The translations under genes were made by a program, and so were the position numbers. Positions 1 through 7,498 of a stretch of 14,235 nt of DNA are shown piece after piece. Position 1 is the first letter of the stretch. The number at the start of each line of letters is the position of its first letter. This DNA is from Halobacteriales archaeon (GTDB lineage: Archaea > Thermoplasmatota > SW-10-69-26 > JACQPN01 > JAIVGT01): NCBI GenBank assembly GCA_020201485.1, contig JAIVGT010000195.1, forward strand, positions 1 through 14,235, in the 5' to 3' direction. The notes under the pieces were generated by a model. The model was not told the DNA's origin, did no database searches, and saw only the letters and a list, made by a program, of their open reading frames with translations.

Positions 1-705
1 CGCATGCTCCTCCCGTACATGCACGACCTGTACCGGACGGCGACGCGCGGCTTCGCATTCCCGACGTACAGCACGAGCCTGAAGAAGGTCGCGCCGTACA
101 TGGGCTTTCGCTGGCGCGGCAACGACGTGAACGGCATGGAGTCCATCGCGCTGTTTTTCGCGTACGTCAAGGACGCCGTCGGCAACGCCGACAAGCTCCA
201 GCGCGTGCTCGCGTACAACGAGGACGACTGCCGCGCGACGCGCGTCGTCAAGGACTGGCTCGCGCAGCAAGCCGGTGGGCAGGAACATGCCGGACCTCGA
301 GTTCGTTTGCTGGGTGCCCCGCGGCGGCGAACGCCGTCTCGACGAACGGCTGCGGCGCGTGCGACAACAAGATGTGTCGTACGAGTGAGTAGCGGTGCGG
401 AACGGACTCGTCGAAGGCTACGGTTGGTGCTGCATCCTCGCGTTCGCCTTCGACCTGCCGTACGCCGCTGTCATCCGCGGGTTCGATGCCGCGGGATGCG
501 TGCCGTGCGAAGCGCATATCTCGACCACAACGGAGAGCCACCGCAGCGCGTTCTTGGCAGCGTGAGGCTCAGGCCTTGCCACCGAACGCTGCCCGGTCTG
601 CCACAGTGCGCCTCCTCGGTGACACCTGGACCGCCTCGGGGGATCAACGCGTCTCGCTCCTCCTGCACGTCGGGCACACGCCCTCGTGTTGCGGCAGCGC
701 GATGA
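1..705 (+). CDS. RecB-family / RNase H-like nuclease, C-terminal part (5' end outside window)
   Basis: The frame is open from base 1, so the gene begins upstream. The first ~90 residues read like the C-terminus of TM0106/YprB-type predicted nucleases: a segment around YSTSLKKVAPYMGFRW, then a YNEDDCRATRVVKDWL motif near residues 71-86. In this DEDD-type RNase H-like fold the aspartates of the last motif bind catalytic metal, and family proteins normally end a few residues after it. Here the frame instead stays open to 705 and becomes Arg/Pro/Ala-rich, unlike a protein domain, and it overlaps the opposite-strand gene ending at 644. The true C-terminus is therefore probably near 285, and the extension is either a lost stop, a frameshift or a sequencing error. 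The alternative frames stop at 386-388 and 390-392. Substrate is unknown; the family is linked to DNA or RNA processing by annotation only. Confidence 0.6.
   Translation, partial: RMLLPYMHDLYRTATRGFAFPTYSTSLKKVAPYMGFRWRGNDVNGMESIALFFAYVKDAVGNADKLQRVLAYNEDDCRATRVVKDWLAQQAGGQEHAGPRVRLLGAPRRRTPSRRTAAARATTRCVVRVSSGAERTRRRLRLVLHPRVRLRPAVRRCHPRVRCRGMRAVRSAYLDHNGEPPQRVLGSVRLRPCHRTLPGLPQCASSVTPGPPRGINASRSSCTSGTRPRVAAAR
287..565 (+). pseudogene. Possible broken small gene: one frame interrupted by a single TGA
   Basis: A frame starting with ATG at 287 runs to a TGA at 386-388 (33 aa, beginning MPDLEFVCWVPRGG). The same frame then continues to a TGA at 563-565; the part from GTG 395 encodes 56 aa with a hydrophobic segment (ILAFAFDLPYAAVI), a WCC motif and a CVPC motif. 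Both halves have mostly G/C third codon positions, unlike the other frames here. Three readings are possible: a decayed gene with one nonsense codon, two tiny genes, or chance in a GC-rich region. UGA recoding (selenocysteine) cannot be excluded but nothing specific supports it; no SECIS-like structure was identified. I recognise no family. The interval 566-643 that follows holds nothing I can identify. Confidence 0.25.
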
Positions 706-988
706 TGGCCTGGAGCGCGGCGTTGAACGCCTGGGTCACCCGCCCATCCGGCCGGTCGTGCAGCCCCTCCCAGAAGAACAGCCGCTCGAACCGCAGGATG
801 GCCACGGCCGCGAGGTCGCGCAGCATCCTCTCCGGGTCGCCCTCGACCGCGGCGCGCACCTCGGCGAGCAGCTCGCCATCGCCGTCCGGCATCGCCTCGC
901 GGTACCATCCCTCCCTGCCCTCGACCTCGACGACGACCAGCCGCGGGACGGCCGTGTCCTGGCGTCGCACCGCCACCGCGACGGTCAC
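644..988 (-). CDS. Hypothetical protein with C-terminal CPTC motif; paralogue of the gene upstream
   Basis: This 114-residue protein starts at GTG 988. The GTGA overlap with the stop of the preceding gene (985-987) implies translational coupling. The N-terminus is a beta-rich stretch (VTVAVAVRR...PRLVVVEVEGREGWYREAMPDGDG), possibly a small ligand or substrate-binding strand pair. The rest is helical: DPERMLRDLAAVAILRFERL, then FFWEGLHDRPDGRVTQAF. A single CPTC near the C-terminus could be one half of a metal knuckle or a redox pair. The helical half aligns with the same part of the upstream protein (DPE.....AA......R.......FWE...TQAF), so the two appear to be ancient tandem duplicates and may form a heteromer. 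No known family recognised. Reading further upstream in this frame gives Arg-rich non-protein sequence, which supports the GTG start. Confidence 0.6.
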   Translation of the reverse strand: MTVAVAVRRQDTAVPRLVVVEVEGREGWYREAMPDGDGELLAEVRAAVEGDPERMLRDLAAVAILRFERLFFWEGLHDRPDGRVTQAFNAALQAIIALPQHEGVCPTCRRSETR

Positions 989-1464
989 GCGTCCACGCCT
1001 CCCAGGCTGGCTTCGCGCTGGCGGGCGATGCGCTTCGCGTTGATGGCACCGAAGCCGCGGGCCTCGAGCGTCTGCCGCAGCTCGGCGAAGGCCTGCGTCG
1101 TCAGCGGCGACGCCTCGCCGTCCTCGCTCTCCCAGAAGGTCATGCGCATGGCGCGGATGTAGAGCGCCGCCGCAGTCTGCCGACACAGCTCCTCCGGGTC
1201 CACCTCGCCCTCGCAGATGCGCTCGAACATCTCGCGCTCGGTCTCGTCGAGGAAGCCGCTCAGGTAATAACCGTGGCGCAGGGCGGCGCGCTTCGCCGCG
1301 TCCCGCTCGGCCTGCGTCGAGGGCAGCCCGGCGTGGCGCGAGCAGCGCCCGCCGCCTCCAGCGAGGGGCGGGCGGCGGCACGAGGTCGCGTTGCGGGTCC
1401 CATACCCGCACGCCGGGGCGGGCGGAAGGCGGTGAGCGTCGTCGCCGGAAGGGATGGCTTCCAT
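985..1464 (-). CDS. Hypothetical protein; first gene of a coupled paralogous pair
   Basis: The 159-residue frame from ATG 1464 contains a well-formed C-terminal 110 residues: a charged helix (TQAERDAAKRAALRHGYYL), SGFLDETEREMFERICEGEV, then DPEELCRQTAAALYIRAMRM followed by TFWES and TTQAF, ending ARGFGAINAKRIARQREASL. The first ~45 residues are Pro/Gly/Arg-rich and may be a disordered tail or not translated at all; no other good start lies close to the domain. An AT-rich core (AAAAG on the coding strand, complement of 1496-1500) lies 32-36 nt upstream of ATG 1464, as an archaeal TATA box would. The helical part resembles the downstream partner, with which it overlaps by GTGA. Function unknown; no signal peptide or membrane segment. 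Confidence 0.5.
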   Translation of the reverse strand: MEAIPSGDDAHRLPPAPACGYGTRNATSCRRPPLAGGGGRCSRHAGLPSTQAERDAAKRAALRHGYYLSGFLDETEREMFERICEGEVDPEELCRQTAAALYIRAMRMTFWESEDGEASPLTTQAFAELRQTLEARGFGAINAKRIARQREASLGGVDA

Positions 1465-1618
1465 GCTGCCCCGGTGCGCTGCGCGAGGCAAGGAGCTTTT
1501 GGCGGGGCCCGTTACAAGTCGCAACACAGCGCGGCCGACGAGCGCTTCTACTTGAAGGAGGGGCATTCGGTTCCTAGGAAATGGCTGAGGACCGGCATCG
1601 CGCGGGGCCTCCACGGAG

Positions 1619-1822
1619 TCAGAAGCATCCGTCGTCCGGGCCATGGTGCGGCGCATCCACCTTGGGCAGGTCTGCCTTCCAGCCCGTCCCGAGACCGGCC
1701 AGCACCCCGCACCCGCCGAACACCGCGACCAGCGCGCCGGCCAGCGGCACGCGTGGCAGCAGGGCGAGCCCCACGAGCAGCCCGAGGAGGGCGGGCAGGA
1801 GCAGGCGGATGCGCACGACCAT
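1619..1822 (-). CDS. Small membrane protein, two predicted helices
   Basis: A 67-residue protein beginning MVVRIRLLLPALLGLLVGL. Residues ~5-23 and ~27-46 form two hydrophobic segments separated by a short RVPLAG turn; the second holds GGCG. The positively charged N-terminus suggests it lies inside the cell. The tail (GWKADLPKVDAPHHGPDDGCF) is polar, with two adjacent histidines and a penultimate cysteine. No family recognised; composition and the clean hairpin architecture argue for a real gene. It is divergent from the CoA ligase gene (about 100 bp between starts) and lies 154 bp upstream of the paralogous pair on the same strand. The 1465-1618 gap carries only the candidate promoter of that pair. 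Confidence 0.5.
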   Translation of the reverse strand: MVVRIRLLLPALLGLLVGLALLPRVPLAGALVAVFGGCGVLAGLGTGWKADLPKVDAPHHGPDDGCF

Positions 1823-1925
1823 GCCCCCTCAGCGGTCAGCCGCGCCTTGACCGCTCCGCCCTTCCTGTGGCACAACGTACTTGCCCGTCCGCGACGGTCG
1901 CAGTCGCGGCATGCCCAGCGCCAGC

Positions 1926-3494
1926 ATGGCGGACTACTTCCTGTACGACCGCCTGAAGGAAGCAAAAGGCGACCGCGTCGCCATCCGCACGCGCACCGAC
2001 GCCTGGACGTACGGCCGCGTCGCGCAGGAATCGGACCGCGTCGGCAACGCCCTGCGCGCCCTGGGCGTGCGCCCCGAGGAGCGCGTGCTCATCAGCATGC
2101 CCGACGTGCCGGAGTTCGCGGCCGGCATCTTCGGCGCGCTGCGCATCGGGGGCGTGGTGGCCATGGTGAACCCGCTCCTGCCCGCGGAGGACCTCGCGTA
2201 CTACGTGGGCTACACGCGCTGCTCCGCGCTGCTGTGCGACGCCGACGTCGCGGCCAAGCTCGGGCCCGTCATGGAGCACTTCCCGCTGCTGCGCGGCGTC
2301 ATCGTCCTCGGCGCGCCGCCTCCAGGCCAGCTGTTCCACTCCTGGGGCGACGCGGTGCGCGGCACGAGCACGTGCGAGCCGTGGCCTTCCGGCCCGGACG
2401 ACCCCGCCTACTGGCTGTTCACGAGCGGCTCGACGGGCAAGCCGAAGGCGGTCGTGCACCTCCAGCACGACTTCCCCTGGCTCACGGAGCGCTACGCGAA
2501 GCAGGTCCTCAGGATGACGCAGGACGACGTGACGCTCAGCGTCGCGCGCCTGTTCTTCGGCTACGGCACGGGCTCGAACCTGTTCTTCCCCTTCGCTGTC
2601 GGGGCCACGACCTGCCTCTTCCCTGAGAAGCCCACGCCCGAGGTGCTGTTCGAGGCCATCGCGCGCTTCAAGCCCACCATCCTCACGAGCGTGCCGACGA
2701 GCATCAACGCCATGGTCAGCCATCCGGACGCGGCGAAGCACGACCTGTCCTCGCTGCGGTGCGTCATCAGCGCGGGGGAAGCCCTGCCCCCGGAGCTGTT
2801 CCACCGCTGGAAGCAGCGCTTCGGCGTGGACATCCTCGACGGCATCGGCAGCGCCGAGACCTTCCACATCTACATCACGAACGCGCCCGGGGACGTCGTG
2901 CCCGGCTCCCTCGGCCGGCTCGTGCCCGGCTTCGAGGCGAAGCTCACGGACGAGCAAGGGACCGAGCTTCCCGACGGCGACATCGGCACGCTCTGGGTGA
3001 AGGGCGACAGCGTGGGCGTCGGCTACTGGCAGGCGCACGAGAAGTCGAAGGAGACGTTCCACGGGGATTGGGTGCGGAGCGCCGACCTGTTCCGCCGCGA
3101 CGCGGACGGGCGCTACTGGTACTGCGGCCGGGCGGACGACCTGCTCAAGGTCGGCGGCATGTTCGTCTCGCCCCTCGAGGTCGAGGACTGCCTGCTGCAG
3201 CACCCGGCGGTGCAGGAGTGCGCGCTCGTCGCCTACCAGGAGCAAGGCCTGGACAAGCCCATCGCCTTCGTCGTGGCCAAGGCGGGCGCGGCGCAGGACG
3301 AGGCCCTGGCCAAGGACATCGCGCGCTTCGTGAAGGGCAGGCTCGCCGCATACAAGTTCCCGCGCCGCGTGCGCTTCGTCCAGGACCTGCCGCGCAACGA
3401 CCGGGGCAAGGTGGAGCGAAAGAAGCTGCGCGAGGAGCTGGCCAAGGCCGGGCTGGGGCAGACCTTCGACACCGACCTGAGCAGGCGGCCCTGA
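1926..3494 (+). CDS. Benzoate-CoA ligase family protein (ANL superfamily acyl/aryl-CoA synthetase)
   Basis: This soluble enzyme of 522 aa activates a carboxylic acid with ATP to an acyl-adenylate and transfers it to coenzyme A. Motifs in order: phosphate loop TSGSTGKPK (166-174), FFGYGTGSNLFFPF (210-223), which forms part of the acid pocket in benzoate-CoA ligases, GIGSAETFHIYITN (306-319), GRADDLLKVGG (401-411), and PRNDRGKVERKKL with catalytic Lys495. The overall pattern, including the opening ADYFLYDR, fits the benzoate-CoA ligase family better than fatty acyl or acetyl-CoA synthetases, and the length is typical. ATG 1926 is chosen because the family homology begins there; ATG 1911 is an equally possible start and TTG 1881 less so. 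No Shine-Dalgarno is visible. The stop overlaps the start of the next gene. The exact substrate (benzoate, a hydroxybenzoate, or another aromatic acid) cannot be read from sequence. Confidence 0.85.
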   Translation: MADYFLYDRLKEAKGDRVAIRTRTDAWTYGRVAQESDRVGNALRALGVRPEERVLISMPDVPEFAAGIFGALRIGGVVAMVNPLLPAEDLAYYVGYTRCSALLCDADVAAKLGPVMEHFPLLRGVIVLGAPPPGQLFHSWGDAVRGTSTCEPWPSGPDDPAYWLFTSGSTGKPKAVVHLQHDFPWLTERYAKQVLRMTQDDVTLSVARLFFGYGTGSNLFFPFAVGATTCLFPEKPTPEVLFEAIARFKPTILTSVPTSINAMVSHPDAAKHDLSSLRCVISAGEALPPELFHRWKQRFGVDILDGIGSAETFHIYITNAPGDVVPGSLGRLVPGFEAKLTDEQGTELPDGDIGTLWVKGDSVGVGYWQAHEKSKETFHGDWVRSADLFRRDADGRYWYCGRADDLLKVGGMFVSPLEVEDCLLQHPAVQECALVAYQEQGLDKPIAFVVAKAGAAQDEALAKDIARFVKGRLAAYKFPRRVRFVQDLPRNDRGKVERKKLREELAKAGLGQTFDTDLSRRP

Positions 3495-4213
3495 TGGAGT
3501 TCGCCAGCGAGCCGTGGACGCGCGTCGCCGAGCTCGCCGCGCAGCGGGCCATCGTCCTCCTGCCCCTGGGGGCCATCGAGGCCCACGGGCCGCACTTGCC
3601 CCTGGAGACGGACAGCCTCCTGGCCCTCGCGCTGGCGCGGCGATGCGCGGAGCGGCTGCGGGCGCAGGGCAAGGTCGCGCTCGTGGCCCCCGCCATCGCC
3701 ACCACCGCCGCGTCCTTCGCCGCGGATTTCCCGGGCACGGTCAGCATCGACGCCGAGAGCGAGCGCCGCATCGTGGTGAACACGGTGCAAGCCCTGCATC
3801 GCCTGGGCGCGGCGCGGGTCGCGCTCGTGAACCTGCACTTCGACCCGGAGCACATGCGCGCCGTGAAGGGCGCGATGGCCGAGCTGGACGCGGCCCGGAC
3901 CGTGTTCCCGGACGTCACGCGCCGCGTCCACGCGCAGCGCATCGGCGGCGAGTTCGCGACCGGGGCGTGCCACGCCGGCGAGTTCGAGACGAGCATCCTG
4001 CTCGCCGTCGCCCCGGAGCGCGTGGATGGGTCCCACCGCGACCTCCCGCCGCGCGAGGTGGACCTGGCCGCGGCCATCCGCGAGGGGAAGCGCTCCTTCC
4101 GCGAGCTCGGCCTGGACCAGGCGTACTGCGGGCATCCGGCGACGGCCACGGCGGAGGAGGGCGAGCGGTTGCTCGGGGTCTTGGCCGACATCGTGCTGGA
4201 AGCCCTGGCTTGA
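3494..4213 (+). CDS. Creatininase-family metal-dependent amidohydrolase
   Basis: The 239-residue product matches the creatininase fold. The signature LPLGAIEAHGPHLPLETD gives metal ligands Glu29, His31 and Asp40, with the same spacing as Glu34, His36 and Asp45 of Pseudomonas creatininase. The next ligand segment reads VNLHFDPEH, so His115 and Asp117 take the place of creatininase His120 and Glu122; the formamide hydrolases of this family carry NGHGGN here instead. HAGEFETS (160-167) supplies the conserved glutamate region. The family hydrolyses C-N bonds (creatinine, formamides, lactam-like rings). The start at 3494 shares its A with the TGA of the CoA ligase, so the two are translationally coupled and probably act in one pathway, perhaps on an amide of an aromatic acid; that pairing is inference. 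No signal peptide, so cytoplasmic. Confidence 0.8.
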   Translation: MEFASEPWTRVAELAAQRAIVLLPLGAIEAHGPHLPLETDSLLALALARRCAERLRAQGKVALVAPAIATTAASFAADFPGTVSIDAESERRIVVNTVQALHRLGAARVALVNLHFDPEHMRAVKGAMAELDAARTVFPDVTRRVHAQRIGGEFATGACHAGEFETSILLAVAPERVDGSHRDLPPREVDLAAAIREGKRSFRELGLDQAYCGHPATATAEEGERLLGVLADIVLEALA

Positions 4214-4227
4214 AGCGATGCGAGGTG

Positions 4228-4273
4228 CGCGGGTCGCATGCGCGACGGGGCGCGCCCCATGCGCGGACCCGCG
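4228..4273. terminator. Inverted repeat between convergent genes, candidate bidirectional terminator
   Basis: Outer arms CGCGGGTC (4228-4235) and GACCCGCG (4266-4273) are perfect complements and enclose a perfect 12-bp palindrome GGGGCGCGCCCC (4247-4258). The structure lies between the ends of the hydrolase gene (4213) and the MFS gene (4310). There is no T-tract, so a classical intrinsic terminator is not shown; a transcript-end stabilising structure is equally possible. Confidence 0.4.
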
Positions 4274-4309
4274 GGAATCCCGACATAGGTCGCCGGGGGG
4301 AGCCTGGCC

Positions 4310-5773
4310 TCAGCGCTGCAGCGGGGCTTCGTGCACCGGCGCGTGCCCCGCCGCTCCGTGCAGGTCCGCGGGGACCTCCGTGGGGCGGAGGAGGCCAGCG
4401 CCCAGCGCGGCGGCCAGTCCGGCGAACACGCCGCCCACGAGGAACGCCGCGTGATAGCCGCCGACGAGGGCGTCGAGGGGCCCGGCGCCTTCGGCGACCG
4501 CCGCGCTGGTGCGCGCCGCGGCCAGGCTGGCGAGCACGGCGAGGCCGAGCGCGCCGCCCATCATGAAGCTCGTGTTCACCACGCCGCTGGCGATGCCCGC
4601 CTCCTCCGGCGCCACCGCGCCCATGGCCGCGAGGAGCACGGGGTTGAACGCGATGCCGGCGCCGAAGCCGAGCAGGAGCATGCCGGGCAGCACGTCGAGC
4701 CAGAAGTCCCCGGCCACCGGCGCGCGCGTGAACAGGAGCAGGCCGAGCGCCGCGCACGCCAGCCCGGCGGCGAGCGGCTTGCGGATGCCGAAGCGGTCGA
4801 CGAGCTTCGCCGACACGCCGAGCGACAGCAAGCCCATGAGCAGGTTCGCCGGCAGGAACGCCAGGCCGACCTGCAGCGGGCTGTAGCCGAGGACGAGCTG
4901 CAGGTACAGCGCGCTGAGGAAGAACCAGGCGAACATCGCCGCGGCCCAGAGCACGCCGATGGCGTTCGACACCGCCAGGTTGCGCTCGCGGAACAGGCGC
5001 AGCGGGATGAGCGGGGCCGGCACGCGCGCCTCGATGGCGACGAACGCCGCGGACAGGACGGCGCTCGCGCCGAGCAGGCCCAGCGTCCGCGGGCTCGTCC
5101 AGCCGGCCTCGTTGCCGTTGATGACGGCGTACACGGCCAGGAGCAGCGAGGCGGTGATGGTGGCCGCGCCGCCCACGTCGAGGCGCACGCGCTCGCCGCC
5201 CGCGTGGCTCTCCGGCACGAGCTTCCGGCACAGGGCGAACACGGCGATGCCGATGGGGATGTTGACGAGGAAGACCCAGTGCCAGTCGAGGGCGCTCGTG
5301 AGGAAGCCGCCGAGCATGGCTCCGATGCTGCCGCCGCTGCTGGCCACGAAGCCGTACACGCCCATGGCCTTCGCCAGCTCGCCCGGCTCGCGGAACATGC
5401 TCATGAGCAAGGACAGGCCGACGGCGCTGACCACCGCGCCCCCCAATCCTTGGATGGCGCGCGCTGCGACGAGCGTGGCCTGCGAGTCCGCCAAGCCGCA
5501 GGCGAGCGAGGCCACGGTGAACAACGTGAGGCCGCCGAGGAACAGCTTGCGCCGGCCGCACAGGTCGCCCAGCCTTCCCCCGAGCAGGAGGAAGCCGCCG
5601 AAGGTCAGCATGTAGGCGTTCACCACCCAGGCCAGGCTGGCGTCGCCGAAGCCGAGCTGCTGCTTGATGCTGGGCAGCGCGACGTTGACGATGGTCACGT
5701 CGAGGACGATCATGAGCACGCCGAGGCAGATGACGATGAGGGCGAGCCAGCGCGTGCGGTCGATGGCGGGCAT
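4310..5773 (-). CDS. MFS transporter, DHA2 (EmrB/QacA-type, 14-helix) drug:H+ antiporter
   Basis: The 487-residue membrane protein is almost entirely hydrophobic segments and has the length of 14-helix DHA2 transporters. Helix 1 carries LDVTIVNVALP with Asp25, the D1 motif of this subfamily. Motif A is GGRLGDLCGRRKLF (65-78) in the first cytoplasmic loop. The antiporter motif C region is SSGGSIGAMLGGF (145-157), followed by DWHWVFLVNIPIG (163-175), another DHA2 hallmark. The family exports drugs, dyes or amphipathic metabolites using the proton gradient. The start ATG at 5773 is preceded by the palindrome CCTTAAGG (5801-5808), 28-35 nt upstream, which fits an archaeal TATA-type promoter, so the gene may have its own promoter despite lying only 57 bp behind the kinase gene. 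Substrate unknown; export of aromatic compounds made or degraded by the neighbouring operon is only a guess. Confidence 0.88.
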   Translation of the reverse strand: MPAIDRTRWLALIVICLGVLMIVLDVTIVNVALPSIKQQLGFGDASLAWVVNAYMLTFGGFLLLGGRLGDLCGRRKLFLGGLTLFTVASLACGLADSQATLVAARAIQGLGGAVVSAVGLSLLMSMFREPGELAKAMGVYGFVASSGGSIGAMLGGFLTSALDWHWVFLVNIPIGIAVFALCRKLVPESHAGGERVRLDVGGAATITASLLLAVYAVINGNEAGWTSPRTLGLLGASAVLSAAFVAIEARVPAPLIPLRLFRERNLAVSNAIGVLWAAAMFAWFFLSALYLQLVLGYSPLQVGLAFLPANLLMGLLSLGVSAKLVDRFGIRKPLAAGLACAALGLLLFTRAPVAGDFWLDVLPGMLLLGFGAGIAFNPVLLAAMGAVAPEEAGIASGVVNTSFMMGGALGLAVLASLAAARTSAAVAEGAGPLDALVGGYHAAFLVGGVFAGLAAALGAGLLRPTEVPADLHGAAGHAPVHEAPLQR

Positions 5774-5798
5774 GGGGCCGGCCTGGGACGCCGGGCGC

Positions 5799-5810
5799 TG
5801 CCTTAAGGAT
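5799..5810 (-). promoter_or_regulatory. Candidate TATA-like element of the MFS gene
   Basis: CCTTAAGG (5801-5808) is the only AT-rich core in the 57-bp gap between the kinase stop and the MFS start, at about -30 from the ATG. The same CTTAAG core lies about the same distance upstream of the surface-protein gene (11818-11823). Proposed from position and composition only. Confidence 0.35.
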
Positions 5811-5830
5811 GTGGCCCCGACCTCTTGCGC

Positions 5831-7474
5831 TCACGCCGCGCGCGTCGGGGGCTCGCGCGCCGCGGACGCGGGGAGCGTGAACGAGAACGTGGCCCCGGTG
5901 CCCGGCCCGGCGCTCTCCGCCCAGATGCGCCCGCCGTGCCGCTCGACGATGCCCCGGCTGATGAACAGGCCGAGGCCGGTGCCGCCGTGCTCCGCGTCGA
6001 GCTGGCTGAAGGCCTCGAACAGCCGCGTCGCGTCCTCCGGGGCGAACCCCGCGCCGGAGTCCACGACCTGCACCAGGCATGCCGTCTCGCCCGGGGTCAG
6101 GCGGAGCGTGATGCGCCCGCCCGGGGGCGTGAACTTCAGGGCGTTGCCGACGAGGTTGGACAGCACCTGCTGGACGCGGTCCGGGTCGGCCTCGGCGATG
6201 GCGGCAGGCGGCGCGTCCAGCGCCAGCTCCACCTCGCGCCGCTGCGCCGTCTCGGCGTACATGTCGAGGGTCTCCTGGAGCACGCTGACGAGGTCCACCG
6301 GGCGCATCGAGAGCGGCAGCCTGCCGCCCTGCAGGCGGGACACGTCGAGGAGGTCGGTGAGCAGGCGCAGGAGGCGGTGCACGTTGCGGTCGAGGATGTC
6401 CACGGCGCGCCGCTGCCGCTCGCCGCCCTCCATCCCGCTCTCCTTCAGCATGTCCACCTGCATGGCGATGGGCGTGAGCGGGGTGAACAGCTCGTGCGCC
6501 GCCGTGTTGAGCAGGTGGGTCTTGAAGCGCGCGCTCTCCTCCAGGCGCTCGATGAGCTGCTCCCGCGCGGTGCGCTCGGCGCGCTCCAGCTCCCGCTCCC
6601 GGGTCACGTCGCGGAAGAAGGCGAACACGGCCGGCCGCCCCCAATAGTCGCCCGTGCCCAGGCCGACCTCGATGTCGCGCTCCTGCCCGTCGCGCTCCAT
6701 CGTGGTCAGGATGCGCGGCGCCTCGCCCGCGCCGGCCGGCGTCCGCACGCGGTCGCGCAGGTGCGCCTCCGCCTCAGCGTCGAGCGCGGGGAAGGCCGGG
6801 CCGCCCGCCGCGCTCTCGCGCCGCCGTCCTAGGATGTCCGCGCCGGCGTCGTTGAGGAAGACGAGGCGGGGCTCGCCGTCGGGGGCGGCCTGGCTGATGG
6901 CGAGGCCGATGCCGAGCTGGTCCGCGGCGTCCACCACGGCGCGGCTCCACTCCTCGCCGAGGTGCAGGGCGCGCTCCACGTCCCGCGGGTCGGTCCGGGG
7001 CGGGCCCCGCGCCGGCTCGGCGCGGTCCGCGCGGACCAGGGCCACGATCTCCCCCGGTCCTGCGGCGCACATCGTGACCCACGTCGCGACGCGCCGCCCG
7101 GCCGCACCGGCGAAGACGAGACGCAGCGAGACCTCGCCGTGCTCGCGGGCAGCGCGGAACCACCACGCCAGCTGCGCCGGCTCGGCGAGCAGGCCTTGCA
7201 GGTCGCGCGGCACCGCCCCTTCCTGCTCCACGCCGAGGAGGTGGAGGAACGCCTGGTTCACGGCGAGGAGCCGGCCCTGCGCGTCCACGCGGAGCAGCGC
7301 GACCGGCAGCGCGTCCATCGCCTCGGCGGGGAAGGTCCGGGGGAGCGACGCGCCGCCCGCGCCCAGCAACGTTGGCCGGGCCCCCTTCCCGGTCGCGCCG
7401 TCCGTCCCGCGCGCGTCCTCGCCCGCGTGCGCGAGGCCCGGGTGCGCGGTCGGCGGCGGCGCGGGCGCGCTCAT
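5831..7474 (-). CDS. Soluble PAS-domain sensor histidine kinase
   Basis: From ATG 7474 the protein has 547 residues; an in-frame ATG at 7519 would add 15. Two PAS-like domains come first (about 50-150, with the LLRVDAQGRLLAVNQAF strand pattern, and about 170-300, ending FAFFRDVTRERELERAE, the usual PAS-to-helix linker). Then follow a HisKA dimerisation helix with H box NTAAHELFTPL (phospho-acceptor His327) and an HATPase domain: N box SNLVGNALKFTPPGG (Asn444), G1 DSGAGF, F box and G2 GGTGLGLFIS. No transmembrane segment is present, so it senses a cytoplasmic signal (small ligand, redox or light cofactor). The H box has Phe where Arg is usual (HELRTPL). No response regulator is encoded nearby, so the partner is elsewhere. 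It follows the CheB-CheR fusion in the same direction and a CTTAGG element lies about 30 nt upstream. Confidence 0.85.
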   Translation of the reverse strand: MSAPAPPPTAHPGLAHAGEDARGTDGATGKGARPTLLGAGGASLPRTFPAEAMDALPVALLRVDAQGRLLAVNQAFLHLLGVEQEGAVPRDLQGLLAEPAQLAWWFRAAREHGEVSLRLVFAGAAGRRVATWVTMCAAGPGEIVALVRADRAEPARGPPRTDPRDVERALHLGEEWSRAVVDAADQLGIGLAISQAAPDGEPRLVFLNDAGADILGRRRESAAGGPAFPALDAEAEAHLRDRVRTPAGAGEAPRILTTMERDGQERDIEVGLGTGDYWGRPAVFAFFRDVTRERELERAERTAREQLIERLEESARFKTHLLNTAAHELFTPLTPIAMQVDMLKESGMEGGERQRRAVDILDRNVHRLLRLLTDLLDVSRLQGGRLPLSMRPVDLVSVLQETLDMYAETAQRREVELALDAPPAAIAEADPDRVQQVLSNLVGNALKFTPPGGRITLRLTPGETACLVQVVDSGAGFAPEDATRLFEAFSQLDAEHGGTGLGLFISRGIVERHGGRIWAESAGPGTGATFSFTLPASAAREPPTRAA

Positions 7475-7498
7475 CCCTTCAGGTGAGTCCGAGTGTCC

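Noticed and set aside
248..541. Minus-strand 97-codon frame antisense to the nuclease end
   Set aside because: It has some protein-like stretches but no motif, and the plus-strand frame 287-565 has better codon bias; not supportable as a gene.
3915..6644. Very long minus-strand open frame (about 909 codons)
   Set aside because: It is the Arg/Ala/Pro-rich shadow of the MFS and kinase genes in another frame; motif-bearing frames explain the same DNA.
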